A DNA stretch of 56,787 nt from Bacillota bacterium (GCA_021199635.1 JAJQHS010000017.1:1-56787); one strand, 5' to 3'. Numbered from the stretch's first letter, positions 7,955 through 16,239 are shown. The notes: generated by a model not told the origin, from the sequence alone. Numbers and translations: made by a program.

Positions 7955-10444
7955 ATGGATATTCGCATTGCCCTTGCGGGCAACCCGAACAGCGGCAAGA
8001 CCACGCTGTTCAACGCCCTGACCGGCTCCAACCAATTTGTGGGCAACTGGCCCGGCGTGACCGTCGAGAAGAAGGAGGGCAAGCTGAAAAAGCATGACGG
8101 TGTGACCATAACCGACCTGCCCGGCATCTACTCTCTGTCTCCCTACACGCTGGAGGAAGTGGTTGCGCGGAATTACCTGACCAACGAACGCCCGGACGCC
8201 ATACTGAACATTGTGGACGGCACCAACCTGGAGCGGAACCTGTACTTAACCACCCAGCTCACTGAGCTTGGGATCCCCGTGGTCGTAGCCATCAACATGA
8301 TGGATGTGGTGAAAAAGAATGGGGACAAAATCAACATCTCTGAGCTGTCCCGTCAACTGGGCTGCAAGATCGTGGAGATTTCCGCACTGAAGGGCACCGG
8401 CGTCATGGAGGCGGCGGAGGCCGCTATCGACGCGGCGAACAACGGGAAGACCGTCCCCCTGCACACCTTCTCCGGTGCGGTGGAGCACGCCCTGGCCCAC
8501 ATTGAGGAGGCTGCGGTTCACGGCATGCCGGAGGAGCAGCAGCGCTGGTACGCCATCAAGATCTTCGAGCGGGACGAAAAGGTGCTTTCTGCTCTGAACA
8601 TCCCGGACGCCACCATGGCGCATATTGAGCAGGACATCCAGGCGGCGGAAAAGGAGCTGGACGATGATGCCGAGTCCATCATCACCAACGAGCGGTATGT
8701 GTACATCGCCTCCATTCTGAAGGGCGTGTATAAGAAGAAGCAGTCCGGGATGACCACCTCCGATAAAATCGATAAAATCGTGACCAACCGATTCCTGGCG
8801 CTGCCGATATTTGCGGTGGTCATGTTCCTGGTGTACTATGTGTCGGTCACCACGGTGGGCACCTGGGCGACCGACTGGGCCAATGACGGCGTGTTCGGCG
8901 ATGGCTGGCACCTGTTCGCCATCGGCTCCAGCGCTTACAACGATGCTTCCGAGGAGTACGGCGCAGCCGTCACTGCCGCGGACGCGTTCCTGGGCCTGGA
9001 CACGGAGGATGAGGCCTTTGACGCGCAGGCGTACCTCGCCGAAATGGCCGCCTATGTGCCGGAGAGCAGCACTGTTTCCTACACTGTGGAGGATGAGGAA
9101 ACTCTGGCGGAAAGCGAAATCACTGTGTATTACGACACTGTTCCCGCCGGCGTGGACGAAGAGGCCACCAATTCCATGAGCTTCCTGGATGCGCTGGCCT
9201 ATTTCCAGGAGAACGGCTTTGATGAGCCGGATCCTGCCGACTACGGCGTATGGGTGCCTGGCATTCCCGTGCTGCTTGGAAACCTGCTGGAGTCCGTCAA
9301 CTGCGCCGAATGGCTCAGCGGACTGATCCTGGACGGCATTGTGGCAGGCGTGGGCGCGGTGCTGGGCTTTGTGCCCCAGATGCTGGTGCTGTTCATTTTC
9401 CTGGCGTTCCTGGAATCCTGCGGCTACATGGCGCGGATCGCCTTCGTGATGGACCGCATTTTCCGGCGCTTCGGCCTGTCCGGCAAATCCTTCATTCCCA
9501 TTCTGATCGGCACCGGATGCGGCGTACCCGGCATTATGGCCTCCAGGACCATTGAAAACCAACGGGACCGCCGGATGACCATCATGACCACCACCTTCAT
9601 CCCCTGCGGCGCGAAGCTGCCGTTTATCGGCATGGTGGCCGGCGCGATTTTTGGCGGCGCGGCTTGGGTTGCCCCGACGGCATATTTCCTTGGCATGGCG
9701 GCGATCATTGTTTCCGGCATTATTCTGAAGAAGACCAAGCTGTTTTCCGGCGACCCTGCGCCGTTTGTGATGGAGCTTCCTGCCTATCACTGGCCCACTG
9801 TTTCCAATGTCCTGCGCTCTATGTGGGAGCGCGGCTGGTCGTTCATTAAAAAGGCCGGAACGGTCATCCTTCTGTCCACCATCCTGGTTTGGTTCACCAC
9901 CTACTTCGGGTTCACAGACGAGGGCTTCCGGATGCTGAGTGAGGACGAGATCGACAAGAGCATTCTGGCCGTGATCGGCAATGCCCTGGCGTGGATCTTC
10001 ATCCCTCTGGGCTTTGGCAACTGGCAGGCCACCGTGGCCTCCATCACCGGCCTGGTGGCGAAGGAGAATATCGTCGGCACCCTGGGCATCCTGTACAGCT
10101 CCGGCGACGGCTCCGTCTACCAGAATATGGCGCAGGCCTTCACCAGCGCCAGCGGCATGTCCTTCCTGGTGTTCAACCTGCTGTGCGCACCCTGCTTTGC
10201 GGCCATGGGCGCCATCAAGCGGGAGATGAACAACGGCAAGTGGACGGCATTCGCCATTGGCTACGAGTGCGGCTTCGCGTATCTTGTGGCGCTGGTGTGC
10301 TATCAGTTCGGCTGCCTGTTTGCCGGAAACGGCAATGTGATCGGCGTGATCGTGGCGGCGGCGGTGCTGATCTTTGGAATTTATATGCTGGTCCGCAAGG
10401 ATAAATACAAGGATGGTCAGCGCCTGCGCACGGCTGCAAAGTGA
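7955..10444 (+). CDS. feoB: ferrous iron transport protein B
   Basis: Membrane Fe(II) transporter of 829 aa with a cytoplasmic GTPase domain. G motifs: GNPNSGKT (G1, residues 8-15), WPGVTVE (G2), DLPG (G3), NMMD (G4), SALKG (G5). The membrane part carries the two Gate regions, including the conserved GTGCGVPGIMASRTI and FIPCGAKLP. The segment after the first membrane helix, about residues 313-435, is long and strongly acidic, much longer than in E. coli FeoB. Start ATG 7955 follows AGGAAGAAG; the upstream in-frame ATG at 7928 lies inside the palindrome. Third gene of the feo operon. Confidence 0.96.
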   Translation: MDIRIALAGNPNSGKTTLFNALTGSNQFVGNWPGVTVEKKEGKLKKHDGVTITDLPGIYSLSPYTLEEVVARNYLTNERPDAILNIVDGTNLERNLYLTTQLTELGIPVVVAINMMDVVKKNGDKINISELSRQLGCKIVEISALKGTGVMEAAEAAIDAANNGKTVPLHTFSGAVEHALAHIEEAAVHGMPEEQQRWYAIKIFERDEKVLSALNIPDATMAHIEQDIQAAEKELDDDAESIITNERYVYIASILKGVYKKKQSGMTTSDKIDKIVTNRFLALPIFAVVMFLVYYVSVTTVGTWATDWANDGVFGDGWHLFAIGSSAYNDASEEYGAAVTAADAFLGLDTEDEAFDAQAYLAEMAAYVPESSTVSYTVEDEETLAESEITVYYDTVPAGVDEEATNSMSFLDALAYFQENGFDEPDPADYGVWVPGIPVLLGNLLESVNCAEWLSGLILDGIVAGVGAVLGFVPQMLVLFIFLAFLESCGYMARIAFVMDRIFRRFGLSGKSFIPILIGTGCGVPGIMASRTIENQRDRRMTIMTTTFIPCGAKLPFIGMVAGAIFGGAAWVAPTAYFLGMAAIIVSGIILKKTKLFSGDPAPFVMELPAYHWPTVSNVLRSMWERGWSFIKKAGTVILLSTILVWFTTYFGFTDEGFRMLSEDEIDKSILAVIGNALAWIFIPLGFGNWQATVASITGLVAKENIVGTLGILYSSGDGSVYQNMAQAFTSASGMSFLVFNLLCAPCFAAMGAIKREMNNGKWTAFAIGYECGFAYLVALVCYQFGCLFAGNGNVIGVIVAAAVLIFGIYMLVRKDKYKDGQRLRTAAK

Positions 10445-10454
10445 GGTGTGCAAC

Positions 10455-10637
10455 ATGATTGCGTGGCTCAGTGAGAATATCGGCACGATCGTTGTGCTTC
10501 TGGCCGTCGCCTGCATTGTGGGCGCAATCTTTGCTTCCATGGTCAGAGGCAGGAAGGCAGGGAAATCCTGCACCTGCGGCGGCTCCTGCGGGAGCTGCCC
10601 CATGGGTGGCTCCTGCCACAGCGGGAAGAACGCCTGA
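10455..10637 (+). CDS. FeoB-associated Cys-rich membrane protein
   Basis: 60 aa: one N-terminal membrane helix (TIVVLLAVACIVGAIFASMV), a basic patch, then a Cys/Gly tail with five Cys (SCTCGGSCGSCPMGGSCHSG). Small proteins of this shape follow feoB in many Firmicutes; their role, perhaps handing iron over or holding the transporter, is unproven. It begins 10 bp after feoB and ends the operon. Confidence 0.85.
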   Translation: MIAWLSENIGTIVVLLAVACIVGAIFASMVRGRKAGKSCTCGGSCGSCPMGGSCHSGKNA

Positions 10638-10696
10638 CGATTTTACAGAATGGTTCCGGGATATTCAAAAATTCTTCACCTTTCGCCTGGCTGGTG

Positions 10697-10705
10697 TGGT
10701 ATACT
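10697..10705 (+). promoter_or_regulatory. extended -10 promoter of a tiny transcription unit
   Basis: TGG-TATACT, an extended -10 element without a convincing -35 box. Transcription would start near 10712, a few bases ahead of AGGAA and an 18-codon ORF. Confidence 0.45.
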
Positions 10706-10724
10706 GTACCCAGACAGGAAAAGA

Positions 10725-10781
10725 ATGGGATGCGCCGATGCCATGGAGAATTTCGTGGATAAGCCGACGGAGCTTCCGTGA
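10725..10781 (+). CDS. candidate 18-aa small ORF
   Basis: ATG 10725 preceded by AGGAA encodes MGCADAMENFVDKPTELP and a TGA stop. It has its own extended -10 upstream and a strong hairpin terminator downstream, giving a transcript of roughly 135 nt. I do not recognise the peptide. The alternatives are a small regulatory RNA in which the ORF is incidental, or the decayed remnant of a larger gene. Confidence 0.3.
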   Translation: MGCADAMENFVDKPTELP

Positions 10782-10810
10782 CACATTCTTGGATAGACGC
10801 ATAACGGATT

Positions 10811-10845
10811 GCGGCAGCTCCATTTGGAGCTGCCGCCTCTTTTTG
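10811..10845 (+). terminator. rho-independent terminator
   Basis: 12-bp GC-rich stem (10811-10822 with 10825-10836) followed by CTCTTTTT. The T-run is only on the + side, so it ends the small unit, and any feo read-through, before the opposing DUF2284 gene. Confidence 0.85.
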
Positions 10846-10858
10846 GCATTTTTCCATT

Positions 10859-11398
10859 TTAGTCGCAGACGTACATTCCGAAGAACGCCAGCAACCCGGG
10901 GCCGCAGTCGTATTCTATGTCGCATTTTTCCGTCAGCTTCCGCACAAAAATGCAGTAGGCGGACATGCAGGAATATTGGCTCTCCGGATGGGAGCAGGGC
11001 TTACCTTCGGTAATGGCGCAGGGGGAGCATAGGCCACAGCCACTGGCGCCGACCAGAAATCCACCGCAGCCCTCCGTCCGAAGCTGCTTGGCCAGACGCA
11101 GCCCGGCAGCATTGTGGGAGGTTTTGGCGTGCTTGATTGCCTTCTTGTCGTTATAGTCGCTGATTTCCCAGATGGTTTGCAGCACCAGCGCCCGCTTATG
11201 GGCCAGTATGCGCTGCTTCATCTCCTCCGGGGAGCCGCAGGCCGGCGGGCAGGCGTAGTTCACGGCGTATTGGCCGCAGATGTTTTCCTCACAATAGGGG
11301 CGGAAAGAGGGGTCAAACGGAATTTCCCCGGTGGATACCACCGCAGCGTTGGCAAAGCCCTCGGCTACGGCGCGCTGAACCAGTTCCTCATCTGTCAT
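10859..11398 (-). CDS. DUF2284 family Cys-rich metal-binding protein
   Basis: 179 aa. Many Cys occur in conserved-looking spacing: CEENICGQYAVNYACPPACG near residues 35-54 and GCGGFLVGASGCGLCSPCAI at about 110-130, then CSHPESQYSCMSAYCIF. This is the pattern of DUF2284, predicted to bind iron-sulfur or another metal; no activity is established. It follows ychF by 14 bp with its own GGGAG ribosome binding site, so the two are probably co-transcribed. Confidence 0.85.
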   Translation of the reverse strand: MTDEELVQRAVAEGFANAAVVSTGEIPFDPSFRPYCEENICGQYAVNYACPPACGSPEEMKQRILAHKRALVLQTIWEISDYNDKKAIKHAKTSHNAAGLRLAKQLRTEGCGGFLVGASGCGLCSPCAITEGKPCSHPESQYSCMSAYCIFVRKLTEKCDIEYDCGPGLLAFFGMYVCD

Positions 11399-11412
11399 AG
11401 CGCATTTCTCCC

Positions 11413-12510
11413 TTATACGTTGAACAGGAAGTTGACGATGTCCCCATCCTTCATAACATATTCCTTGCCCTCGCTGCGGACCAGCCCTTTCGCCTTGGCA
11501 GCGGACATTGTGCCGCAGGCCTTCATATCCGTGAAGGCGATTACCTCCGCACGGATAAAGCCCCGCTCAAAATCCGTGTGGATTTTTCCGGCGGCCTGGG
11601 GCGCCTTGGTGCCTTGCTTAATGGTCCAGGCGCGGCATTCGTCCGCCCCGGCGGTGAGGAAAGAGATCAGACCCAGCAGGGAATAGCTGCTGCGGATCAG
11701 CTTGTCCAGGCCGGATTCCTGTACGCCCAGCTCTTCCATGAACATGGCGCGCTCCTCCGGGTCGTCCAGCTCGGCGATGTCCGCCTCCAGCTTGGCGCAG
11801 ATTGGGATCACCTGGCTGCCCTCAGCATCCGCCAGCTGCTTCACCGACTGGTAGTATCCGCTCTTCTCCGGTTCGTTGACCTGGGCCTCTGCCATGTTGG
11901 CAACGTAAATGGTTTTTTTCAGCGTGAGCAGGTCGGAGGCGGAAATCAGCGCCATGTCCTCCTCACCACAGTCAAAGGTGCGTGCCAGCTTACCCTGGTT
12001 CAGGTGTTCCAGCAGCGCGGAAAAGACCTCTGCCTCCCGCAGGAATTTCTTATCCCCGCCCTTGGCGGCTTTTTGGCACTTGTCAATGCGGCGCTCCACC
12101 ATCTCCATATCGGCCATGATCAGCTCCAGATTGATGATATCGATGTCCCGCAGGGGATCGGTGCTTCCCTCCACATGGGTGACATTGGCATCGTCAAAGC
12201 AGCGCACTACATGGACGATGGCATCGGTATTGCGGATGTTGGACAGGAATTTATTGCCCAGCCCCTCCCCCTTGGAGGCACCCTTCACCAGGCCGGCTAT
12301 GTCCACAAATTCAATGACGGCGGGCGTTGTTTTCTTCGGCTTGTGCAGCTCGGACAGCCATTGTAGCCGCTCATCCGGCACGCTGACCACGCCCACATTG
12401 GGGTCAATGGTGCAAAACGCGTAATTATCCGCCGGGACACCGGCGTTGGTGATGGCATTGAACAGAGTGGACTTGCCCACGTTGGGCAGCCCAACGATAC
12501 CTAATTTCAT
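11413..12510 (-). CDS. ychF: redox-regulated ATPase YchF (Obg-like)
   Basis: 365 aa, the normal length. OBG-type P-loop ATPase associated with ribosomes and oxidative stress control. It has G1 GLPNVGKST, the switch region DIAGLVKGAS, and NMAE in place of NKxD, the change that gives YchF its ATP preference. The C-terminal TGS-like domain includes RAWTIKQGTKAPQAAGKIHTDFERGFIRAEV. ATG 12510 is preceded by AAGGAG. First gene of a two-gene leftward operon. Confidence 0.97.
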   Translation of the reverse strand: MKLGIVGLPNVGKSTLFNAITNAGVPADNYAFCTIDPNVGVVSVPDERLQWLSELHKPKKTTPAVIEFVDIAGLVKGASKGEGLGNKFLSNIRNTDAIVHVVRCFDDANVTHVEGSTDPLRDIDIINLELIMADMEMVERRIDKCQKAAKGGDKKFLREAEVFSALLEHLNQGKLARTFDCGEEDMALISASDLLTLKKTIYVANMAEAQVNEPEKSGYYQSVKQLADAEGSQVIPICAKLEADIAELDDPEERAMFMEELGVQESGLDKLIRSSYSLLGLISFLTAGADECRAWTIKQGTKAPQAAGKIHTDFERGFIRAEVIAFTDMKACGTMSAAKAKGLVRSEGKEYVMKDGDIVNFLFNV

Positions 12511-12597
12511 ATAATTTTTGATCTCCTTAACAAACCAGAATCCGCGGAGCGCCGCTGCGCGTACCTACGGCCCCGCTATGCATAAATTTCCGCAATC

Positions 12598-12626
12598 ATT
12601 GTAGCACAATGTGCATCAATTCTCAA
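12598..12626 (-). promoter_or_regulatory. promoter of ychF
   Basis: Minus strand TTGAGA (12626-12621), 17 bp, TACAAT (12603-12598), the latter preceded by TGC as an extended -10. Confidence 0.8.
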
Positions 12627-12674
12627 GCGGAAATGTAATTTCTTTCCTGGTTACCGGGAAATTGCCATAATAAA

Positions 12675-12702
12675 GGTGGGCTGCAAAAAACTGCAGCCCA
12701 CC
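12675..12702 (-). terminator. hairpin terminator of a vanished leftward gene
   Basis: 11-bp stem (12675-12685 with 12692-12702), followed on the minus strand by TTTATT. It lies 13 bp beyond the stop of the gene remnant ending at 12716. Confidence 0.6.
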
Positions 12703-12715
12703 AAAAAACTGGCGA

Positions 12716-12795
12716 TCACTCCACGGCAAAAGCGGAATCGATAAATCCCAGGGAGATCATGCTGTTGTAGGTATAGGAGATGATCCTGCCACTAG
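12716..12795 (-). pseudogene. 3' remnant of an unidentified leftward gene
   Basis: About 26 codons are legible, ending at TGA 12716-12718: SGRIISYTYNSMISLGFID then SAFAVE. A terminator hairpin follows, as after a real gene. No start codon or ribosome binding site is present, and the frame runs upstream into sequence that belongs to the PucR remnant on the other strand. The parent family is not recognised. Confidence 0.4.
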
Positions 12796-12796
12796 T

Positions 12797-13114
12797 AATG
12801 CCGATGTGCAGACGCAGCATATCCTGCACATGCTCGCCGAACAGACGGAGCCGGCGTACCTGGCGCATCCGACGATCCGGGAGCTGGCAGTGAGCGAAAA
12901 GAGAAGCGACCGATCCCTGGTCGCGTGCCTTCGGGTCTACCTGCTCAATGGGCGGAGCATTTCAGCCACGGCCAGGGCCCTGGACTTGCACCGTAACACG
13001 GTGATATACAGGCTGCAAAGATTGCAGGATGTCCTCAACATATCGTTTGACAGTATGCCGGAGGAGACCGCGTTTTCCCTGATCCTCTCCTGCCAGAACG
13101 TGGGAAGCGTTTAG
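12797..13114 (+). pseudogene. C-terminal fragment of a PucR-family regulator
   Basis: About 100 residues with the PucR C-terminal helix-turn-helix: LRVYLLNGRSISATARALDL followed by HRNTVIYRLQRLQDVL. Full-length PucR proteins have several hundred residues before this domain. Here the frame has no plausible ribosome binding site (a GTG at 12806 is the first possible start), and at 12790-12805 it meets the 3' end of an opposite-strand gene. It is therefore a truncated relic. The DNA-binding part could still be made, but sensing is lost. Confidence 0.7.
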
Positions 13115-13135
13115 CCGCGATCTATGCAAAAAATA

Positions 13136-13160
13136 TCTGCGGCTGGATACCAGCCGCAGA
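13136..13160 (-). terminator. terminator of the leftward carbohydrate operon
   Basis: 11-bp stem with 3-nt loop; on the minus strand it is followed by ATATTTTTTG. It lies 10 bp beyond the stop of the isomerase gene. On the + strand it could also end the PucR fragment. Confidence 0.75.
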
Positions 13161-13170
13161 AAATTTTCAT

Positions 13171-14406
13171 TCAAAGCGTGTACTGCTTCCTGGCGATGGC
13201 AACAGCAACGGAAAGGTCGGGCGTACAGTAGGGGATCAGCATGGATTGCAGGGCGTGGTAAATATCCGGCTTCCCCGGCCACACGGTGTCCATCAGCTGA
13301 TTGTTCTGGTCCAGCTGGTGGAACCAGTTGCCGCAGGTGTGATCCCGCACGGTGCTGTCCAGGTACACCAGGAAATCCCGGTACAGTCCGGCATACTGCT
13401 TCTTCCCGGTCACCCGGTAGAGGACCGCCGAAGAGTTGATGCCCTCGGCCAGCGTCCACTGCATCCGGTCATGTACCACGGGCTTGCCGTTCCAGTCCGT
13501 GGTGTATACGATTCCGGGCGCGCCGTCAGCGTTCCAACCGTCCCCTACTGCCCGGCAGAACAGGCTCTCCGCTGCGTCCACATAGGGCTTCCACTTCTCC
13601 GCCTGGCCGGGATAGGTGGACAGCGCCCACTGGGTGATCAGCCGCGCCCATTCGATGCCGTGGCCGGGCGTTGCGCCGTAGGGCTTGAAACGGTCGTCCG
13701 GCTGGTCATGGTTGCATTCCAGGTCCGGCTGCCAATCCTTGGTATAATGTTCCGGAATGCGCCAGCCGTTATCCTTCGCCCAGCCGATCACATGGTCGAT
13801 GATGCGGCCGGCGCGGGCACGATAGGTGCTGTCGCCGGTGACATCCGCCACAGCCAGGAAGGCTTCCACGGTGTGCATATTGGCGTTGATCCCCCGGTAG
13901 TCGTCCAGCTGGGTGAAGGTAGTGTCCCAGGTGTCCCGGGAAAGGCCCTCCTCCTCGCTCCAATAGCGCTGGTCAAACAGCTCCAGCGCCTCATGCAGCA
14001 GCTTCTCCGCCTGGGGATGCCCGGCCAGCGTAGCGGAGGCGGCTGCCAGGATGACAAAGGCGTGGGCGTAGCACAGCTTTCCGGGCAGGGGAGAGCCGTC
14101 CGGGTTCAGGCTGGTGTACCAGCCGCCGTTGGTAGTATCCCGCAGCTGACCCAGGATGCCTTTCAGCCCGGCGTCGATCAGCTCGTCGCTGCCCGGGAAG
14201 CCCAGGAATTTCCCAATGCAGTAGCTATGCACCATCCGGCAGGTTTCGTAATTATCCAGGGTCTTCTCGGGCCAGGGGGAACCATCGCCCTTCAGATAAT
14301 AGGCGCTGCCGCCGGGGGAGGGGAAATGCACGGCAAAGCGCAGCAGTTCCTCCGCCAGTTCGGATACAAATGCTTTGTTCTCAGGTGTGTCGATGGTATA
14401 CTTCAT
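13171..14406 (-). CDS. AGE-family aldose-ketose isomerase, YihS-like
   Basis: 411 aa, (alpha/alpha)6-barrel enzyme of the N-acylglucosamine 2-epimerase superfamily. From memory it matches Enterobacteria YihS over its whole length. It keeps the three catalytic-type histidines: H178 in NANMHTVEAF, H249 in TPGHGIEWAR and H384 in DIYHALQ. YihS-type enzymes interconvert mannose, fructose and glucose, and in sulfoglycolysis sulfoquinovose and sulfofructose. No sulfoquinovosidase or sulfo-sugar genes are nearby, while a GH38 and a ROK kinase are. I infer a mannose/fructose isomerase feeding the kinase. Last gene of the leftward operon, 40 bp after the FAH gene; ATG 14406 follows GAGGAG. Confidence 0.85.
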   Translation of the reverse strand: MKYTIDTPENKAFVSELAEELLRFAVHFPSPGGSAYYLKGDGSPWPEKTLDNYETCRMVHSYCIGKFLGFPGSDELIDAGLKGILGQLRDTTNGGWYTSLNPDGSPLPGKLCYAHAFVILAAASATLAGHPQAEKLLHEALELFDQRYWSEEEGLSRDTWDTTFTQLDDYRGINANMHTVEAFLAVADVTGDSTYRARAGRIIDHVIGWAKDNGWRIPEHYTKDWQPDLECNHDQPDDRFKPYGATPGHGIEWARLITQWALSTYPGQAEKWKPYVDAAESLFCRAVGDGWNADGAPGIVYTTDWNGKPVVHDRMQWTLAEGINSSAVLYRVTGKKQYAGLYRDFLVYLDSTVRDHTCGNWFHQLDQNNQLMDTVWPGKPDIYHALQSMLIPYCTPDLSVAVAIARKQYTL

Positions 14407-14446
14407 GAATGTTTCCACTCCTCGAATAGAATTTTTCAATCGCAGA

Positions 14447-15322
14447 TTATTCGCCGATGGGATTGCGCAGGGTGCCCAGTTTTTCAATGGTGCAGGTCAC
14501 CTCGTCCCCGGGTTTCAGGAAGACCTGGGGATCTCTGCCCATGCACACGCCGGAGGGCGTGCCGGTGGCCAGGATCGTGCCGGACTGCAGGGTCAGCCCT
14601 TGGGAGAACTGGCTCAGCGCCTGGGCGATTCCGGTGCGCATATAGCGGGTATTGGAGTGCTGCCGCAGCTCGCCATTGACGCAGCAGGAAATGTCCAGCG
14701 CCACCGGCCAGCCGATTTCGTCGGCGGTGACGATGCATGGGCCGAATGCGGTGTGCTTATCCAGGCTCTTGCCCCGGTACCACTGCTTGTGAGCGGTCTG
14801 CAGGTTCCGGGCACTGAAATCGTTGAATACGGTGTAGCCAAAAATGGCGTCAGGGATGGCCTCCTCCGGGCAGTCCTTAATGGTTTTGCCCAGGATGACA
14901 GCCAGCTCCACCTCATAATCCAGGGAATCCACCAGCCCGGTATAGGCAGGAACGATCTCGTCCGGCCCGACGGCCTGGCTGACCCGCTTGGAGAAATAGA
15001 TGGGGATCTCCGGCTCATTGGCGGTGAAGGCCTCCTTGGAGAAGCGGGTTGCCTCCTCGGCGTGCTCATTATAATTGATGCCCAGGCACAGGATGTCCTG
15101 CTTGGGGCAGGGGATGGGCGCGAGGATCCGGTAATCCTCCAGGGGCGCGGCCTCCGGCGGCGTTTGCAACGCTGCAAACTGCTGGGGCTGGATGGTGTCG
15201 ATCAGCGCGTTCATGTCGGGGAAGGAAAAGCCGTAGTCAGAGATTGCGTACAGCGCGCCGTCCAGGGCGTGGGAAACTGCCAGGGTTGGCTTGCCGTGCA
15301 GGGATACGGTGTACAGGTACAT
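14447..15322 (-). CDS. fumarylacetoacetate hydrolase (FAH) family protein
   Basis: 291 aa. FAH-fold catalytic domain from about residue 75: CLGINYNEHAEE, DYEVELAVILGK (acidic Mg ligands), FNDFSARNLQ, DKHTAFGPCIVT, ATGTPSGVCMGRDP. The family includes C-C bond hydrolases, 2-keto acid decarboxylases and isomerases that act on 2-keto-3-deoxy acids. In a pectin-type locus it could act on a uronate-derived keto-deoxy acid, but the substrate is unproven. The usual SARD.Q motif reads SARN here. ATG 15322 follows AAGGAGG by 8 nt. Confidence 0.85.
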   Translation of the reverse strand: MYLYTVSLHGKPTLAVSHALDGALYAISDYGFSFPDMNALIDTIQPQQFAALQTPPEAAPLEDYRILAPIPCPKQDILCLGINYNEHAEEATRFSKEAFTANEPEIPIYFSKRVSQAVGPDEIVPAYTGLVDSLDYEVELAVILGKTIKDCPEEAIPDAIFGYTVFNDFSARNLQTAHKQWYRGKSLDKHTAFGPCIVTADEIGWPVALDISCCVNGELRQHSNTRYMRTGIAQALSQFSQGLTLQSGTILATGTPSGVCMGRDPQVFLKPGDEVTCTIEKLGTLRNPIGE

Positions 15323-15335
15323 GTGGGTTGCCTCC

Positions 15336-16238
15336 TTAATCAAATTCCAGATGCTGCATCCGGTGCTGCTTCCGGTAGATCGAGGGGGATGTGCCGGTAT
15401 GCTTCCGGAATACCCGGTTAAACTGGGAGAAGCTGTTGAAGCCGCATGGCGCGGACACCTCGGTGATAGGCATTTGCGTATCCACCAGAAGCGCCTGCAC
15501 GTTCCGGACGCGGGTCATCTGGATATAATCCGTAACGGTAAAGCCGGTTACGGTTTTGAACTGATGGGACAGGTAGCTGCTGCTGATGCCGAAATGCTTC
15601 GACAGGGAATCCAGGGAGATATCCTCCGGGTAATGGGCGTGGATATAGCTGGCCACAGAATAAATTTTCTCCTCGATCGCGGACATCTGGGATTCGTTGG
15701 AGAATAGATTTTCGTCCTGCTTCAGGAAAATCAGGGTCAGGAACTCGATAAACTTCTGATGGATGATCAGATCCCTCAGCGGGTCCGTTTTCGGCGCGAG
15801 CAAATAGATTTCATTGAGCTTGCTGCAAAGCTTTTCCTGCATTTGGGCGTCGAATCGGAAAATCGGCACATCCCTGTGGTAAACATTCAGCAGCTGCTCG
15901 TATTCGTTGGACAGACCCGGTATGGTTTTGGGGATGTTGAACTGGATGATCAGCCGCTTGCAGGATTCCCCGGGGGGATATTTGGATTTGTGCAGCAAAT
16001 TCGGCGGGATGCACACCACGTCAAAGGTCTGGAGCTCGTAGGGAACGCCCGCAATGAATATGGTTGTCCTGGGGCACAGCGGCATGCAGATCTCATAGAA
16101 GGGGTGCAGGTGCTGGAACTGCATATTGATGTCCGCGCTGCGGGAGTCATAGTCAAAGAAGTAGTAGATCGGGTCGCCCTCGTCATTGACGTGGATGTAG
16201 TATTTGTCCTCATACAGTGCCAGGTTTTGGATCAACAT
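15336..16238 (-). CDS. AraC family transcriptional regulator
   Basis: 300 aa. The N-terminal half is a cupin-like sensor region (FQHLHPFYEICMPL, VVCIPPNLLHKSKYP). The C-terminal 100 residues hold two helix-turn-helix motifs: SLDSLSKHFGISSSYLSHQFK, and ITEVSAPCGFNSFSQFNRVFRKHTGTSPSIYRK. It starts one base after the GH28 stop codon, so the two are translationally coupled. A local position makes it the likely activator of the divergent promoters at 17569-17878, where no -35 box is evident. The inducer is probably a sugar from the same pathway. Confidence 0.9.
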   Translation of the reverse strand: MLIQNLALYEDKYYIHVNDEGDPIYYFFDYDSRSADINMQFQHLHPFYEICMPLCPRTTIFIAGVPYELQTFDVVCIPPNLLHKSKYPPGESCKRLIIQFNIPKTIPGLSNEYEQLLNVYHRDVPIFRFDAQMQEKLCSKLNEIYLLAPKTDPLRDLIIHQKFIEFLTLIFLKQDENLFSNESQMSAIEEKIYSVASYIHAHYPEDISLDSLSKHFGISSSYLSHQFKTVTGFTVTDYIQMTRVRNVQALLVDTQMPITEVSAPCGFNSFSQFNRVFRKHTGTSPSIYRKQHRMQHLEFD

Positions 16239-16239
16239 T

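Noticed and set aside
8246-10603. 785-codon open frame antisense to feoB
   Set aside because: Low-complexity His/Gln/Ala-rich translation, no family signature, fully overlapped by a well-supported gene.
10779-10797. TGA at the end of the 18-codon ORF read as selenocysteine
   Set aside because: Only four more codons follow before TAG, and no SECIS-like hairpin is placed directly after the TGA.
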